In this document: positions 6,961 through 17,009 of the stretch, one piece after another | Numbering within the stretch: position 1 is the stretch's first letter | Layout: each line of letters opens with the position of its first letter | Assembly (NCBI GenBank): GCA_964528305.1 | Contig: CAZGSD010000004.1 | Span: 1 to 51,569, forward strand | From: CAZGSD01 sp964528305 | Lineage (GTDB): Bacteria > Patescibacteriota > Gracilibacteria > UBA1369 | Direction of reading: 5' to 3' | Length of the DNA stretch: 51,569 nt | The notes under the pieces: model-generated | Told to the model about the DNA's origin: nothing | Seen by the model: only the letters and a program-made list of their open reading frames with translations | Databases searched by the model: none | Translations under genes and position numbers: made by a program

Positions 6961-9900
6961 TTAAGCTAAACTACGACCAAAGTCGCCGATGTTGGCTAAT
7001 TGCTCGGCTGGAGTGACCATGGACGTAATTGCTTTTCCACGTATAGCAGCGACTTGGTTAAATAAATCTTCGAGATGATTGGCGCGGCCTTGAGTACCCA
7101 CCAAAGTGGAATTGGGGCCGGTTCGGCGAGTCAAAACCCAGCTGATGGTATTGTCTGGATTGAGGCGGTATTGCAGAATTGGATTATTGATAGCTCGATT
7201 GCGCTCGGTTAGGGTTGGGGCGTTGTCCCAGTTTAGGAACATGTAGCCATAACCGTAAGCGTCGAAGTGATTGAAGAAGTATTTTTCGCCAATAAGAGGT
7301 GCAGCCTGTTCAAAAGTTGATGCACCCATGAGACTTCTGAGCAAACGTTCGTGGACAAGCATTTCTTTGAAATTTTCCTGCTGATAATTTTTGGTGTACT
7401 GCTCGGACCATTGTTTACAATGCCAAAGTGTACTAGTGAGCTGTGTAAAATCTGATACTGATCCTGAACGTTGATCCTCACCATCGGGGCCTACGTTGGG
7501 AGCTTTGATGAGATAATGGATTAATCCATCTGGGCCGACATTAAGCTCTACTTCGGCATTGCCACTGGAGAGTACTCCACCGCCATGCCAATCAAGTTCG
7601 AGTGAAACGCCCCAGGGGCCTTTGCTTTGCAAATCCTGTAATTCGCCCAAGCCCGCTTTATGATAATCCCAATTGCGGCGATTAAGCAGGGAGTTTTTGG
7701 CTAATTGTTGATAGAAAAGTCCTGACTCGAGATAATGATGGATTTCTGGGACATTGTTGAAAACTAACTCACCACTGCCGGCATGGGTTGATTCGAAAAA
7801 GAGATGGCGAGTGCCGTTGGCGTACTTTTGGACGCGGCAATTGATGGCAAGGCCGGTGTAGGGAATGTTGAAATAAGCGATGCCCGGGCCGTTTTCGACT
7901 TGATTGATGACATCCTGGAAAACGATATCGAGGGCGATGGGACCGAGATGGGTGGTGTTGGATAGTATGGGGAGTTCTGTCGGGGCGTCTGGAGTTTTGG
8001 GTGGAGTGGCTGGCTTTTCTGGAGCCGGTGGAGGCGTGGGTACGGGTTTGGGCCCTTCGGCGGGTTTGTTTTGCTGCGCGCGTCTTTCTGCCACAGCTTG
8101 AAGCATGGATTGTAGGTTTTTCAATTGCTGCTCGAGACCATCTTCAGCTTTTTTCAGGCTGACCAAATATTCTTTATTCACAGCTTCGCCTAAAGATGTA
8201 GCCTTGCCGATTTCACGGGCCTGGCTGAACTCCCCATTGATGTCTGTTAAACTTTTAGATAGTGCCTGGAAATCTTCATCGCTGTAGAGGGGTTGTTGTA
8301 GGGCTTTGTTGGCTTTGACCAGCTCCTGATATTTGGGTTGCAGAGCGGCGGCGGGGTTTTTGGCGGTGCGAGTATTTACAAAATTTTTCATTTCATCGAG
8401 AGCTTTGGGGCTGATTGCAGCAGGATCGCTACCTTTTGCTCTCAAGACCGTATTTAACTCGGTGGATAAGGTGAATTTGGGGTGCTGTCTGGTGGCAGCG
8501 ATGAGTTGACTCATCATCAGATCATAAGCTTCTTTTTGGGCGTCTTGTGCGGCTTCAGCGGGTCGTTTGATGGTGGCCAGTATAGACATTTGCAGGTCGG
8601 GGGAGTCTTCTGGTTTGAGGGTTTCGAGTTTTTGGGTGACATAGGCCTCATAACCCGGATGTTGGGCTTTTTGGTCTTGCACAGCTTTCAAAATACCAGC
8701 GATGGTACCGGCCACCTGTTCGTCTTTGGTGTATTTGCCGCTTTCTTGGAGGTAGCTGGCTAGGCCGAAACCGTCTTGTTTGCCACGGGCCAATTTGTAG
8801 AGAGCCTCTGGATGCCCCAAAACGGGCTCAATATTGCGCGCGCTCAATGGCATAGCATTTTCTGCCGCAGTATTATCCAGCATTTCCTGCGTAAAATCTT
8901 TATTAACCAGGCCGGAATTTTCAAACATTCCTACCGCCCGCTTGAACTCGTCCTGCATTTTGGCATCGCCATAAATGAGTTGGGTAGCGTAGAGATAGCC
9001 ATTGAGATTCTGGCGGGTTTTGTTGTTTTTATTATCGCTGCCCCAACCTGGATAGTCATCGATTTTAGCGCCGGGGGCGTCGGGATCGGTGAGATGATCA
9101 ATTTGGGCTAGGCTGGAACGCCAATTGTTGTCGAGGTGGAGGGTTTCGCTAAAAGATTGCAGGCTGAAAAGGATTTTTAATTGAGTTTCTTCGTTGCTGC
9201 CGGAGCGCTTGAGTTCCTGCAGTTTTTCTTCCAAATGATTTTTGTAAATTTCATGTTGTGGCTTATCCCCTAAGTTTTTGTCTACCAGAGCGAATAGGCC
9301 GGCGATGGTGCCGATGACACGGTCGGAGGAAGAATATTCACTGGCGCGCTTGAAGTAGTCTGCCCCGACCAGATTTTCCAGATCAGCCATTTCTAGTTTA
9401 TTTTTCCATTTACTCTCGAACACTTTCTGCGGCTCTTTGATGGCTTCACGGACGGCTTGATCACCAGCGGAGCCGCCGCCTGCGAAAATGTCGTGGGCGT
9501 AGAGATAGCCCTGGAGGCGGTGGCGGGTGGGGTTTTTGGCGTTGGTTACTTCATCGCTCCAGAATTTATAAGTGGTTTCGTAATTGTCAATGATGCCATT
9601 GTCTGGGGAGGTGAGGCGGTCGATTGAGCTGGTGCGGGTGGTGTAGGGTGATGGTAATTCCTGGCGTAATTGGGCGCGGTTGGTGACCCCTTCGTTTTTG
9701 GCTTTATTGCGTTCCTGTACCACAGCGAGGAGGCGGGAGGTTTCTGGATTCGGTTCGGGGGAAGGAACAATGGTCTCGGCGGGGGTGGATGACGATGATG
9801 TTGGGGCTGATGGGACCTGTCCCGGGACGGTGGAGGGAGATTGAGGGGCTGTGGATGGTGCGGAGGGAGTGGCTGGCGTGGTAGATGGAGCGCCTCCAGC

Positions 9901-10386
9901 GGTAAGGCCTTGGCTAATAGCCTGGCCGGCTTGCTGACTGGCTGCTGCTTTTTGGGCGAAATAATCATCGACGGCTTTGTCGATGATGGTGTTTATTTCA
10001 CTCTTAATGGTGTTTATGGCTACCTGGGCTTCCTTATATTGGCTTTTTTTCCAATCTTCATATGTAAGTTTGATCCCTAGTTCATGCATAACATGATTTA
10101 GAGCATCTTCAGCAATTTTCTCTGTTTCTAATTTGAGATTATTTTTTACTTCTGTAGCGTTTTCCCCCTTCTTAGCCAGATCGTCTATTTTTCGCTGTAA
10201 GTCTGGTGTTTTTGTTTGGGCATACTCTTTCATTTTATTTGTGATGGTCTCCTTGTCTTTTTCAACCTTGCCCCATTCCTGCATCTCCTCAACTATATTT
10301 AACTCAAACACCAACCTGGCTGGCTTACCACTAGCCCGGTCAGACGCAGGAGAGAAACGCTTGAGATGTGAGTGAAGGAAATCCAT
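6961..10386 (-). CDS. Large hypothetical protein (1141 residues) with an internal duplication
   Basis: Last gene of the five-gene operon. Residues 1-150 are charged and helical; about 150-215 are Ala/Pro/Ser/Thr-rich linker. Two related modules follow (about 255-420 and 430-610): each has an LT-x-PD start, a GYLYA motif, a (V/A)GTIAG helix and a final helical L-x-x-LK segment. A second Pro-rich linker (about 795-825) leads to a beta-rich C-terminal domain (about 830-1140) with many aromatic residues. No signal peptide or membrane segment is seen, so it is probably cytoplasmic or exported by another route. ATG at 10386, 18 bases after the preceding stop. No family recognised. Confidence 0.8.
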   Translation of the reverse strand: MDFLHSHLKRFSPASDRASGKPARLVFELNIVEEMQEWGKVEKDKETITNKMKEYAQTKTPDLQRKIDDLAKKGENATEVKNNLKLETEKIAEDALNHVMHELGIKLTYEDWKKSQYKEAQVAINTIKSEINTIIDKAVDDYFAQKAAASQQAGQAISQGLTAGGAPSTTPATPSAPSTAPQSPSTVPGQVPSAPTSSSSTPAETIVPSPEPNPETSRLLAVVQERNKAKNEGVTNRAQLRQELPSPYTTRTSSIDRLTSPDNGIIDNYETTYKFWSDEVTNAKNPTRHRLQGYLYAHDIFAGGGSAGDQAVREAIKEPQKVFESKWKNKLEMADLENLVGADYFKRASEYSSSDRVIGTIAGLFALVDKNLGDKPQHEIYKNHLEEKLQELKRSGSNEETQLKILFSLQSFSETLHLDNNWRSSLAQIDHLTDPDAPGAKIDDYPGWGSDNKNNKTRQNLNGYLYATQLIYGDAKMQDEFKRAVGMFENSGLVNKDFTQEMLDNTAAENAMPLSARNIEPVLGHPEALYKLARGKQDGFGLASYLQESGKYTKDEQVAGTIAGILKAVQDQKAQHPGYEAYVTQKLETLKPEDSPDLQMSILATIKRPAEAAQDAQKEAYDLMMSQLIAATRQHPKFTLSTELNTVLRAKGSDPAAISPKALDEMKNFVNTRTAKNPAAALQPKYQELVKANKALQQPLYSDEDFQALSKSLTDINGEFSQAREIGKATSLGEAVNKEYLVSLKKAEDGLEQQLKNLQSMLQAVAERRAQQNKPAEGPKPVPTPPPAPEKPATPPKTPDAPTELPILSNTTHLGPIALDIVFQDVINQVENGPGIAYFNIPYTGLAINCRVQKYANGTRHLFFESTHAGSGELVFNNVPEIHHYLESGLFYQQLAKNSLLNRRNWDYHKAGLGELQDLQSKGPWGVSLELDWHGGGVLSSGNAEVELNVGPDGLIHYLIKAPNVGPDGEDQRSGSVSDFTQLTSTLWHCKQWSEQYTKNYQQENFKEMLVHERLLRSLMGASTFEQAAPLIGEKYFFNHFDAYGYGYMFLNWDNAPTLTERNRAINNPILQYRLNPDNTISWVLTRRTGPNSTLVGTQGRANHLEDLFNQVAAIRGKAITSMVTPAEQLANIGDFGRSLA

Positions 10387-10404
10387 AAAGTGAATTTAAT
10401 CTAT

Positions 10405-10695
10405 TTATTTTACCATGTTTTTCAGGTCTTTGGCCAGTTTTTTGAGGCCAGGTTCGACGTTCTGGGCAGCCGCCGTAGCGGCATGAATGATTTTGCCAGC
10501 TAATTGTTGGCGAGCCTGTTCATGCACATCCGCTTCCAATTGCAAATGATGGAAAATGTAAAGCAGCATGGGGCGATTATTCTCGGCAATGTGCTGTTCG
10601 ATGGCCGATTTTTGGCTATCGTCCAAGCTTTGATAAGCCGGGGAGGTGGCCATCAGGGCGCGGAGATTTTCTAGGCTGTAGTGGGGAGTAGGCAT
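10405..10695 (-). CDS. Small helical hypothetical protein
   Basis: A 96-residue, probably all-helical protein with no signal peptide or membrane segment (ends in a basic amphipathic helix, AKDLKNMVK). It lies between the two giant genes, 6 bases after the stop of the 1948-residue gene and 18 bases before the 1141-residue gene. This tight packing, conserved reading direction and ATG start make it a real operon member. Its size and position suggest a partner or chaperone of one of the giant proteins (inference only). No family recognised. Confidence 0.75.
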   Translation of the reverse strand: MPTPHYSLENLRALMATSPAYQSLDDSQKSAIEQHIAENNRPMLLYIFHHLQLEADVHEQARQQLAGKIIHAATAAAQNVEPGLKKLAKDLKNMVK

Positions 10696-10701
10696 GTGTG
10701 A

Positions 10702-13700
10702 TTATTTAGGGGCTTGATCAGTGGCTGCTGAGGCAGGGTAAGTTTTGGTAGCCCAGGCATCACTGATATCTACTGTGACTTTGCCATCTTGGTCGACATG
10801 GGCAGAGAAGAAAGGCTGATCATGCTCATCGCGGCCCAGGGAAGCCACAGAGAAGTCTGTGACCTTGGTTGTACCCTGGTGTGCGTTATAGGCTTTGACT
10901 TGTTGATCAATTCTTTCTTGTAAAATTGAGGTTAGATGAGTTTTATAGCCTTCGAGTGTAGTGACAGACGTTCCGCCATTTAATTTGGCCAATTTTTCCG
11001 GAGTCAGATGACTATATTCAGATACAGTATCATGGAATACTTTGCCGATTAGAGGCTTGACGGGTTGTTTGGACAGCCATTTGTCTATGCCGGCATAATT
11101 GCGCTTTCCATCGGCATCCACTGATACAGTGATATTATCAATAGTCACTTCATAAGGCTTACCTACTGAAATGACCGGCCCCAGGGCGATGTCCAGGCGT
11201 TTTTTTACTTCATCTTCGGTGGCGGTGGCTGGCACTGTTAGTCCATCGATAGCATCCCAGATGACGTCAGTTTGTTTACCAATATGATCCAGCTGCTGTG
11301 GAGTGTATAAATCGCCAGGCGAAAGTGTGCCACCGACGTGAGCCAAGGCCTGTGAGAGGGTGGCTAATTTTTGCTCGGTTGGAAGTGCGCTGAATTGTTC
11401 TGGGGTGAGGGGTGTGGTGCTACCACGTGGCAATGTTTTGGCCAGTTGACCGGCCAAAATATATTGATGCAAAGCCAGGCTGCTGATATGGGCCTGGGCA
11501 TCACCGTTGGATTCGCGCATGAGTAGCTGCAGATAGCGACTGATTGGTCTGCTACTGATGACAATTTTACTAAAATTAGCGCTGGAAACAGCTTGTTGCT
11601 GCTCAGCGAATAGGGTGCGTAAACGCTCGACCATTTTACCCGGTATACCTTTGATTTTGGCCAAACCATCCAGGGCCTGTTTGACTTCCACCTTGCGAGC
11701 CGGCAGATTGATGGCCTGTTCGAGACCTTCTACTACGCTGCCTGGGATAGCGCCACGCCACTGCGCACGGGCTTTGGCGAGGGCGGATTGTTTTTCTTTG
11801 AGCTGCCCCTCCAGGGTTTGTACGGCTTGCTCTCCGGCTTCTACCCTGGTTTTATAGTTTTGCACTTCATGTGGTGCGCTAGCATGAGTCTGGCTGGCTT
11901 TGGCGGAGGTTAATTTTTCTTGAGCTTTGTTTAATTGATTTTTAATATTTCCAATTTCTTTGTCCAATTCGGCGATTTTAGCAGCTGCCGTCTGACGCCG
12001 CTCAACAGCCGATGTGAGAGGTTCTGGTAGGGAAGCTGTGGTTGTGGCTTCGGCTGCAGAAGTTGTTGAAGTTGAAACTGGGGTATGGGCTACGGTGGTA
12101 TCATCCCAGCCGGCATCAAATTTAGCTTGCTGCAATGCGGATCTGGCCTTAGTTACTTCTTGTCTAAGTTGTGCGACATCCTGCTCTAAGACTTGTAACT
12201 CTCCTCTGCTTTCCACTACAGATTTTTCCAGTTTCTCAAGCTGTTCTGGCAGCTGGTTTGTAGCCCTGGCCTTAGCGAGCGCTTCCTCAGCAGCCTGCAA
12301 GCGTTGCTTTGCTCCTTTGACGTTGAGTTTCTGCCTGGCATGTACACCATTGGCAAAGTTTAAATTCTCGCGTAATTGGGTGACACTGATAGGCGCATTC
12401 ATCCTACCAGTCACAGGCGCCGCTATCTTGTCCAAGCCAACGCCAGCTTGGGCCGCCCCATTAGCTGCCTGGACAGCATCGCTGGTGCTACTGGATGATT
12501 TTATTGGTTCTAATCGGATTTTCCCCTCTCCCTCTAGTGTAATGTTATAATGGTGGCCTCGTATATTAATTGATTTAGTTGGATTTCCTGCAGCAAAACT
12601 ATCTCCCAATAATGTAGAGTGTTTTTGCATATATCTGCTGACTTTTTGGTTAATCTGCTCCAGAGAATCTGTTGGTTTGAGCAAACTAGGCAACTCAGCC
12701 TGCATGCGGGCAGTGAGCATGTCTAGATTGGTCTGTAAATATTTTTGTACAAATTCTCTCCTCTCGCTAAGCTGTGTTAAAGCCTTCTCCCATGCTGGAT
12801 GGTGCTTTTGTAATTCACCCAACTTTAGATCTCTCTGCTCTTTAGTGAGACTGAGATCCTCCCATGCACTTGTATACTGCTCATATAAATTGACTAACCC
12901 CTTTTGATGCTCCAGATACAGGTCCATTAATTTACCTGGTTTGGATCTGTACTCGAAGGCTAAATCGTCTATTATGCCAGGATGCGGCCTATCCGGAGAT
13001 AATTTAATTTGCTCTAATTTTTGTATATCCCCCCTTTTTACAGCATCCAGGACCTCCGCATTGAGGCCCTTCCATGTTTCTGGATTCTGATCCCTAAACT
13101 GCTTTATTCTTTGGCGGCGCTGAGAACGTAGCGTTGAATCTTCTATTGCAGCCTCACTCATACTCTCGAGAAATTTGCCAATATCTTCCCGTTTGCCAAA
13201 ACTACCGAGCTGCTTTTTAATATCCTCCAATTTTACTGAGCCGTGCTCTTGATATTCTTTGATTATACCATCAAACAAAACTTGTGGATCTTGCGCTGGT
13301 AGACGACCCGGCTCACCACGGGATTCTCTTGCTAAGGCGCGGGCTTCGCCGACTTCGGTTTCTAGGAGGGCCAAATCTTGGCTGGAGCCGTTGAGATAGG
13401 AGTCGTAGAGGGGCTTTTGATTTTCCATTGCTTGTTTCAATGCATTTCCGGCGGCGTCGGCTTCCTGATAGGCTAGATAATCAGGCATCATTTCTGACCG
13501 TTCAAATTTTCTAATTTTCTCAGCTACCGAATCCAGTTCTGCTTGTGCTTTTGTGATAGCGGAAGCGTCTCCGGATTCCTGGGCAGCTTTATATGCGGCT
13601 TTTGCCTGCTCATGTGCTTTATCCAATGCAGCATACTCGTCTTTGGCGATTTTTAAACTTTGTTTGTTTTTAATTTTCTCAATTTGTTCCAGAGCGTGTT

Positions 13701-16548
13701 TATTCATAGCTTCAGAAGCTTCGCTGAGTTGGCCGACCGCTTTTTCGACATGCTGGAGAGAAGCGGCCAGGTCGGGGTGTTCGGCGCTCAGTCTGTATAG
13801 GGCTTCTTCGTGGGCGGCTTTGGCGAAATCGCCGCCTTTTTGGTTAAGTCCATGCAGATGGGGGTCGCTTTCAATAATAGCGGTGATTTTTTCGCGGGCT
13901 TTGGCGGCCGGCCCGCCATGAATTTCCATCAATTTGACGGCTTCGGCAACTTTACCGGCACGATAGGCCTGTAGCAGACCCTCGCCTTTGGCGCCGCGAT
14001 ATAATAGTTTGGCTAGACGGGCGGGATATTTGAAAGGCGCGGTGAAAAGAGTTTTATAAAAATCAAATCCGACACGGGCGGCTGTTTTGCCTAAGTTGAA
14101 GGTTCCACTTAAAGCTCTACCAGGCATGGCTTTGACTGATCGCCCCAGGCTTTTGCCTATGGCTGCGGTCCGACCCAGAAAGCCTTCGCCTTTACCAACT
14201 GTGACAGCCTCTCTGATAAAGGCTGGAGAGGCTTCGCGAATTAATGTCCCAGCAAATTTGGCCGCATAGGTTCCGCGGCCAGCCCAGAAGGGCACGGCGT
14301 GGCTGCCTATTTCACCAGCTTTAGCTGCTGTACTGACTGCACGGCTAGCTTTTCCTGCTGCCTGCCCGACCTCAGCAGCTGTTTCGGCGGCGACGGCGGC
14401 TTTGGGCAGCAGACCAAGCTCACCCAATTTACCCAGGCGTGCTATACGGGCGGCGGAACCGGCCCGGCCGATCATGCCGACTTTACCCGCGGCGCCGGCT
14501 TCGCCGGCCCCGACAAGCATGGATAACACATTGAAACCAGCTTTACCTGCAGCTACTCCGTAATTGCCTTTTTCCCATTGTTCCATACCACTCATGGCGC
14601 GCGCGAGATTGCTCCAGGCGGCTATGCGATTGTCCCAGTTAAAGCTCCATGTCCGTGGATCCCATTCAGGAAAATTCGCGCCTGTCAGCGTAGCCATTCC
14701 TTTGATTGTTTCAAGCGGATGGGCAGCCATATTGAAGACCCCTCCGCCTAGCTCCAGAGCGCCGCTGAGCATACCAGCAGAGACGGAAGTGACGCCACCA
14801 TTGAAATAGACTAAAGTTTTTGCTAACAAGGCGTCACCACTAGTTTTAGCGTATAAATAATCGTGTGCATTTTTTTTCATTAAATCCTCCATGCCTTTTT
14901 CTATGCCATGCGAAGCCCTTTCAGCGAGACCTGCCACAGCAGCTAGAGGAGCCTGAACATAATTTAGGGGGTTCCATAGAGCTTTAGCATCCACACTAGC
15001 GTTATCCAGCGACCTAACTGCGCCAGTCAAAGTCTGGAGGGCTTGGTCGCGAGAGAGGGCGGCATGGAAATTATATTCATTGACGGACTCGCTATATTTA
15101 TCGAGATCTTCTACGCGTTTATTGTAATGATTTTTGACCTGATCGGTAGTAGTGGCGTATTGAAATTTGAGCATTTCCAAATCAGCGATATTAGTGCTCA
15201 TCGACTTCCGAGCTGGCTCCAATTGACCGCTGATGTATTTATCCAGATTAGTAGTTTCGTCCTTAGCAGCTTTTTCCGCATCGGAAAGTTGTCGCTGAAC
15301 TTGTGTTCCAGTTTTAACGCCTTCATCAATTAATTTAACACCCGTCTGAGCCCTTTCCAGGCGTTTACTAACCTCTTGAATTGCCTCCTGAGCTTTGCTT
15401 TTAGCCTCAGGAGTGAGATGAGGATCATTGGCTATAAGTTGAAGTGCCTGTAATTCGGTGGTGGCGTCCTGTTGGGAATGCTGCAGCCTTTCTTTGGCCA
15501 GATTGGCGTTATTCAAATCCTGTTCATTCTGGTTTATGCGTTTTTGTAATACAACAGCTTTATGATCTAATTTATCGTGCCTGACCTGTAGATCTTGCTG
15601 GGCTTTATCCAATTGTAGGTATTTCTGCTGTTTTTCCTGTACCTCTTTACTCTGTGTGTCTTTGGTATTGGCAATCTCGGCCAGTTTTTGATCACGCTCG
15701 ATGATGGCCTGCTGTCTGGCCTGGGCGATGGCTAGCTGTATGGTTTTGGCATTTTCGTCCAATATCTGTTTTTTGGCCTGCAAGTCGGCTAGTTTGGCAT
15801 TGGCTTCAGCTTTGGTTTTTTCCAACTTAGCCTGCAGCTCACGCTCGGCCGCGTTGGTTTGCTGTGAATCTACGGCGCTAAGCCAGGCATACTTGAGAAA
15901 ACCATAGCCCTCTTTTTCTTTTGAGTAGAGCTGTAAACTTTGGTGAATTTGCTGTATTGATTCCACCTGCGTGGCCACGCTTTGCTGGAGGGCGGTGTTT
16001 TGAGTTTGAGCTTTGTTCATTGCCTCCTGGGCTGCCTGGATATCAGCGCCATCGATTAATTTGCTGATGCTAGAGATATGAGCATCGAGATTTTCCATGG
16101 GCTTGGCCTTCTGCAGTTCAGCCCCGGCCTTTTCGGCAGACTTTTTCATATCCTCCTGTTTTTTGACAGCCTCCTGGGCTTCTTTGACTATAGCCTGAGT
16201 TTTCTCACGCATAGCTTGGCTAAAGTTGCGGGCTTCCTCTGGGGAAAGCTTATTATCCTTATTGGTATCAAATTTATTGATGGCTCCCTGAAAATATTCA
16301 TGCAAATGCTTTTGAGCAGCATCACTGATTTGACCAGCTGCAACTGTATGGATATTAGCCCGCCCGATATCGGCTGCGGCGGCTTGTTTTGCTTCAAGTA
16401 AAGCTTGCTCACGTAAATCCGGCTGCTGCTCTTGGGGCCTCACCAATTCATGATCATTGGAGGTTGCCTGCTGCCCTGGGGTTGATTGTGGTTGATTGGG
16501 AGCCATAAAATTTAATTGGTCAGATTGGATGAAATTATTTTTTCCCAT
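10702..16548 (-). CDS. Giant hypothetical protein (1948 residues) with EF-hand, coiled coils and a hydrophobic Gly/Ala core
   Basis: Residues 94-105 (DTNKDNKLSPEE) form a textbook EF-hand calcium loop. Residues about 110-530 are Gln/Lys/Ala-rich coiled coil. Residues about 536-760 are Gly/Ala-rich and hydrophobic, including a run like GMLSGALELGGGVFNMAAHP, reminiscent of hydrophobic pre-toxin segments in large polymorphic toxins (recollection). Coiled-coil and helical segments follow to about 1650, with Ser/Thr-rich linkers near 1490. The last ~200 residues look globular. There is no signal peptide. The ATG at 16548 overlaps the preceding gene by 37 bases; ATG at 16506 (residue 15) would avoid the overlap. 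Function unknown; a surface or effector role is speculation. Confidence 0.8.
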   Translation of the reverse strand: MGKNNFIQSDQLNFMAPNQPQSTPGQQATSNDHELVRPQEQQPDLREQALLEAKQAAAADIGRANIHTVAAGQISDAAQKHLHEYFQGAINKFDTNKDNKLSPEEARNFSQAMREKTQAIVKEAQEAVKKQEDMKKSAEKAGAELQKAKPMENLDAHISSISKLIDGADIQAAQEAMNKAQTQNTALQQSVATQVESIQQIHQSLQLYSKEKEGYGFLKYAWLSAVDSQQTNAAERELQAKLEKTKAEANAKLADLQAKKQILDENAKTIQLAIAQARQQAIIERDQKLAEIANTKDTQSKEVQEKQQKYLQLDKAQQDLQVRHDKLDHKAVVLQKRINQNEQDLNNANLAKERLQHSQQDATTELQALQLIANDPHLTPEAKSKAQEAIQEVSKRLERAQTGVKLIDEGVKTGTQVQRQLSDAEKAAKDETTNLDKYISGQLEPARKSMSTNIADLEMLKFQYATTTDQVKNHYNKRVEDLDKYSESVNEYNFHAALSRDQALQTLTGAVRSLDNASVDAKALWNPLNYVQAPLAAVAGLAERASHGIEKGMEDLMKKNAHDYLYAKTSGDALLAKTLVYFNGGVTSVSAGMLSGALELGGGVFNMAAHPLETIKGMATLTGANFPEWDPRTWSFNWDNRIAAWSNLARAMSGMEQWEKGNYGVAAGKAGFNVLSMLVGAGEAGAAGKVGMIGRAGSAARIARLGKLGELGLLPKAAVAAETAAEVGQAAGKASRAVSTAAKAGEIGSHAVPFWAGRGTYAAKFAGTLIREASPAFIREAVTVGKGEGFLGRTAAIGKSLGRSVKAMPGRALSGTFNLGKTAARVGFDFYKTLFTAPFKYPARLAKLLYRGAKGEGLLQAYRAGKVAEAVKLMEIHGGPAAKAREKITAIIESDPHLHGLNQKGGDFAKAAHEEALYRLSAEHPDLAASLQHVEKAVGQLSEASEAMNKHALEQIEKIKNKQSLKIAKDEYAALDKAHEQAKAAYKAAQESGDASAITKAQAELDSVAEKIRKFERSEMMPDYLAYQEADAAGNALKQAMENQKPLYDSYLNGSSQDLALLETEVGEARALARESRGEPGRLPAQDPQVLFDGIIKEYQEHGSVKLEDIKKQLGSFGKREDIGKFLESMSEAAIEDSTLRSQRRQRIKQFRDQNPETWKGLNAEVLDAVKRGDIQKLEQIKLSPDRPHPGIIDDLAFEYRSKPGKLMDLYLEHQKGLVNLYEQYTSAWEDLSLTKEQRDLKLGELQKHHPAWEKALTQLSERREFVQKYLQTNLDMLTARMQAELPSLLKPTDSLEQINQKVSRYMQKHSTLLGDSFAAGNPTKSINIRGHHYNITLEGEGKIRLEPIKSSSSTSDAVQAANGAAQAGVGLDKIAAPVTGRMNAPISVTQLRENLNFANGVHARQKLNVKGAKQRLQAAEEALAKARATNQLPEQLEKLEKSVVESRGELQVLEQDVAQLRQEVTKARSALQQAKFDAGWDDTTVAHTPVSTSTTSAAEATTTASLPEPLTSAVERRQTAAAKIAELDKEIGNIKNQLNKAQEKLTSAKASQTHASAPHEVQNYKTRVEAGEQAVQTLEGQLKEKQSALAKARAQWRGAIPGSVVEGLEQAINLPARKVEVKQALDGLAKIKGIPGKMVERLRTLFAEQQQAVSSANFSKIVISSRPISRYLQLLMRESNGDAQAHISSLALHQYILAGQLAKTLPRGSTTPLTPEQFSALPTEQKLATLSQALAHVGGTLSPGDLYTPQQLDHIGKQTDVIWDAIDGLTVPATATEDEVKKRLDIALGPVISVGKPYEVTIDNITVSVDADGKRNYAGIDKWLSKQPVKPLIGKVFHDTVSEYSHLTPEKLAKLNGGTSVTTLEGYKTHLTSILQERIDQQVKAYNAHQGTTKVTDFSVASLGRDEHDQPFFSAHVDQDGKVTVDISDAWATKTYPASAATDQAPK

Positions 16549-17000
16549 TGCCTGGCGTGATCTGGATCTGAGACTGCTAAAAGTTGTAAATAATCATGCT
16601 GCTTGTGATGGGCGTAGCGATAGAGATCGATTAATTTGCGAACTGCGCTTAAATTCATATTTTTTAAAGCCTCGAGCACTTCGCGTTTTTCTTCTGGTGT
16701 AAAGATGATGAAAGATTGGATGAGGCTGCCGGCTTTGAGACGATATTCAGATAGTAAATTTTCGTCTGATGGTGGGGATAAGTGTGTTTGTATGAAATTC
16801 TGCAAACGATCTTCAATGAAAAAGACACTTTGCAGTTCGGCGGGATTCTCCTGCCGCAATAAAACCCCTAGGGCTTTTTGATTGGCTATGTCATTTCCCA
16901 CTGCCATGCGCAGCAGTAGATCACGATAGGTGGGTATGAGCAATTGGCAGGCTGGCGACTGTTTGATTTTTTTGACTAATTGGGAGGCGCGGGTGGTCAT
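16512..17000 (-). CDS. Helical hypothetical protein, second gene of the giant-protein operon
   Basis: A 162-residue, largely helical protein. Apart from a moderately hydrophobic segment near residues 18-34 there is no membrane signal, and no signal peptide. A charged helix around residues 100-125 (TPEEKREVLEALKNMN) and an aromatic/His-rich stretch (YRYAHHKQHDY) are visible, but no known motif. ATG at 17000 follows the preceding stop by 9 bases, and its 3' end overlaps the farther start of the giant gene. Operon membership supports a role alongside the giant proteins. No family recognised. Confidence 0.75.
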   Translation of the reverse strand: MTTRASQLVKKIKQSPACQLLIPTYRDLLLRMAVGNDIANQKALGVLLRQENPAELQSVFFIEDRLQNFIQTHLSPPSDENLLSEYRLKAGSLIQSFIIFTPEEKREVLEALKNMNLSAVRKLIDLYRYAHHKQHDYLQLLAVSDPDHARQWEKIISSNLTN

Positions 17001-17009
17001 TGGTGGGGA

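Noticed and set aside
12014..12550. Rightward 178-residue frame inside the giant gene
   Set aside because: It is antisense to a continuous 1948-residue gene; Ser/Ala/Cys-rich translation is what the opposite strand of Ala/Lys/Glu-rich coiled coil gives.
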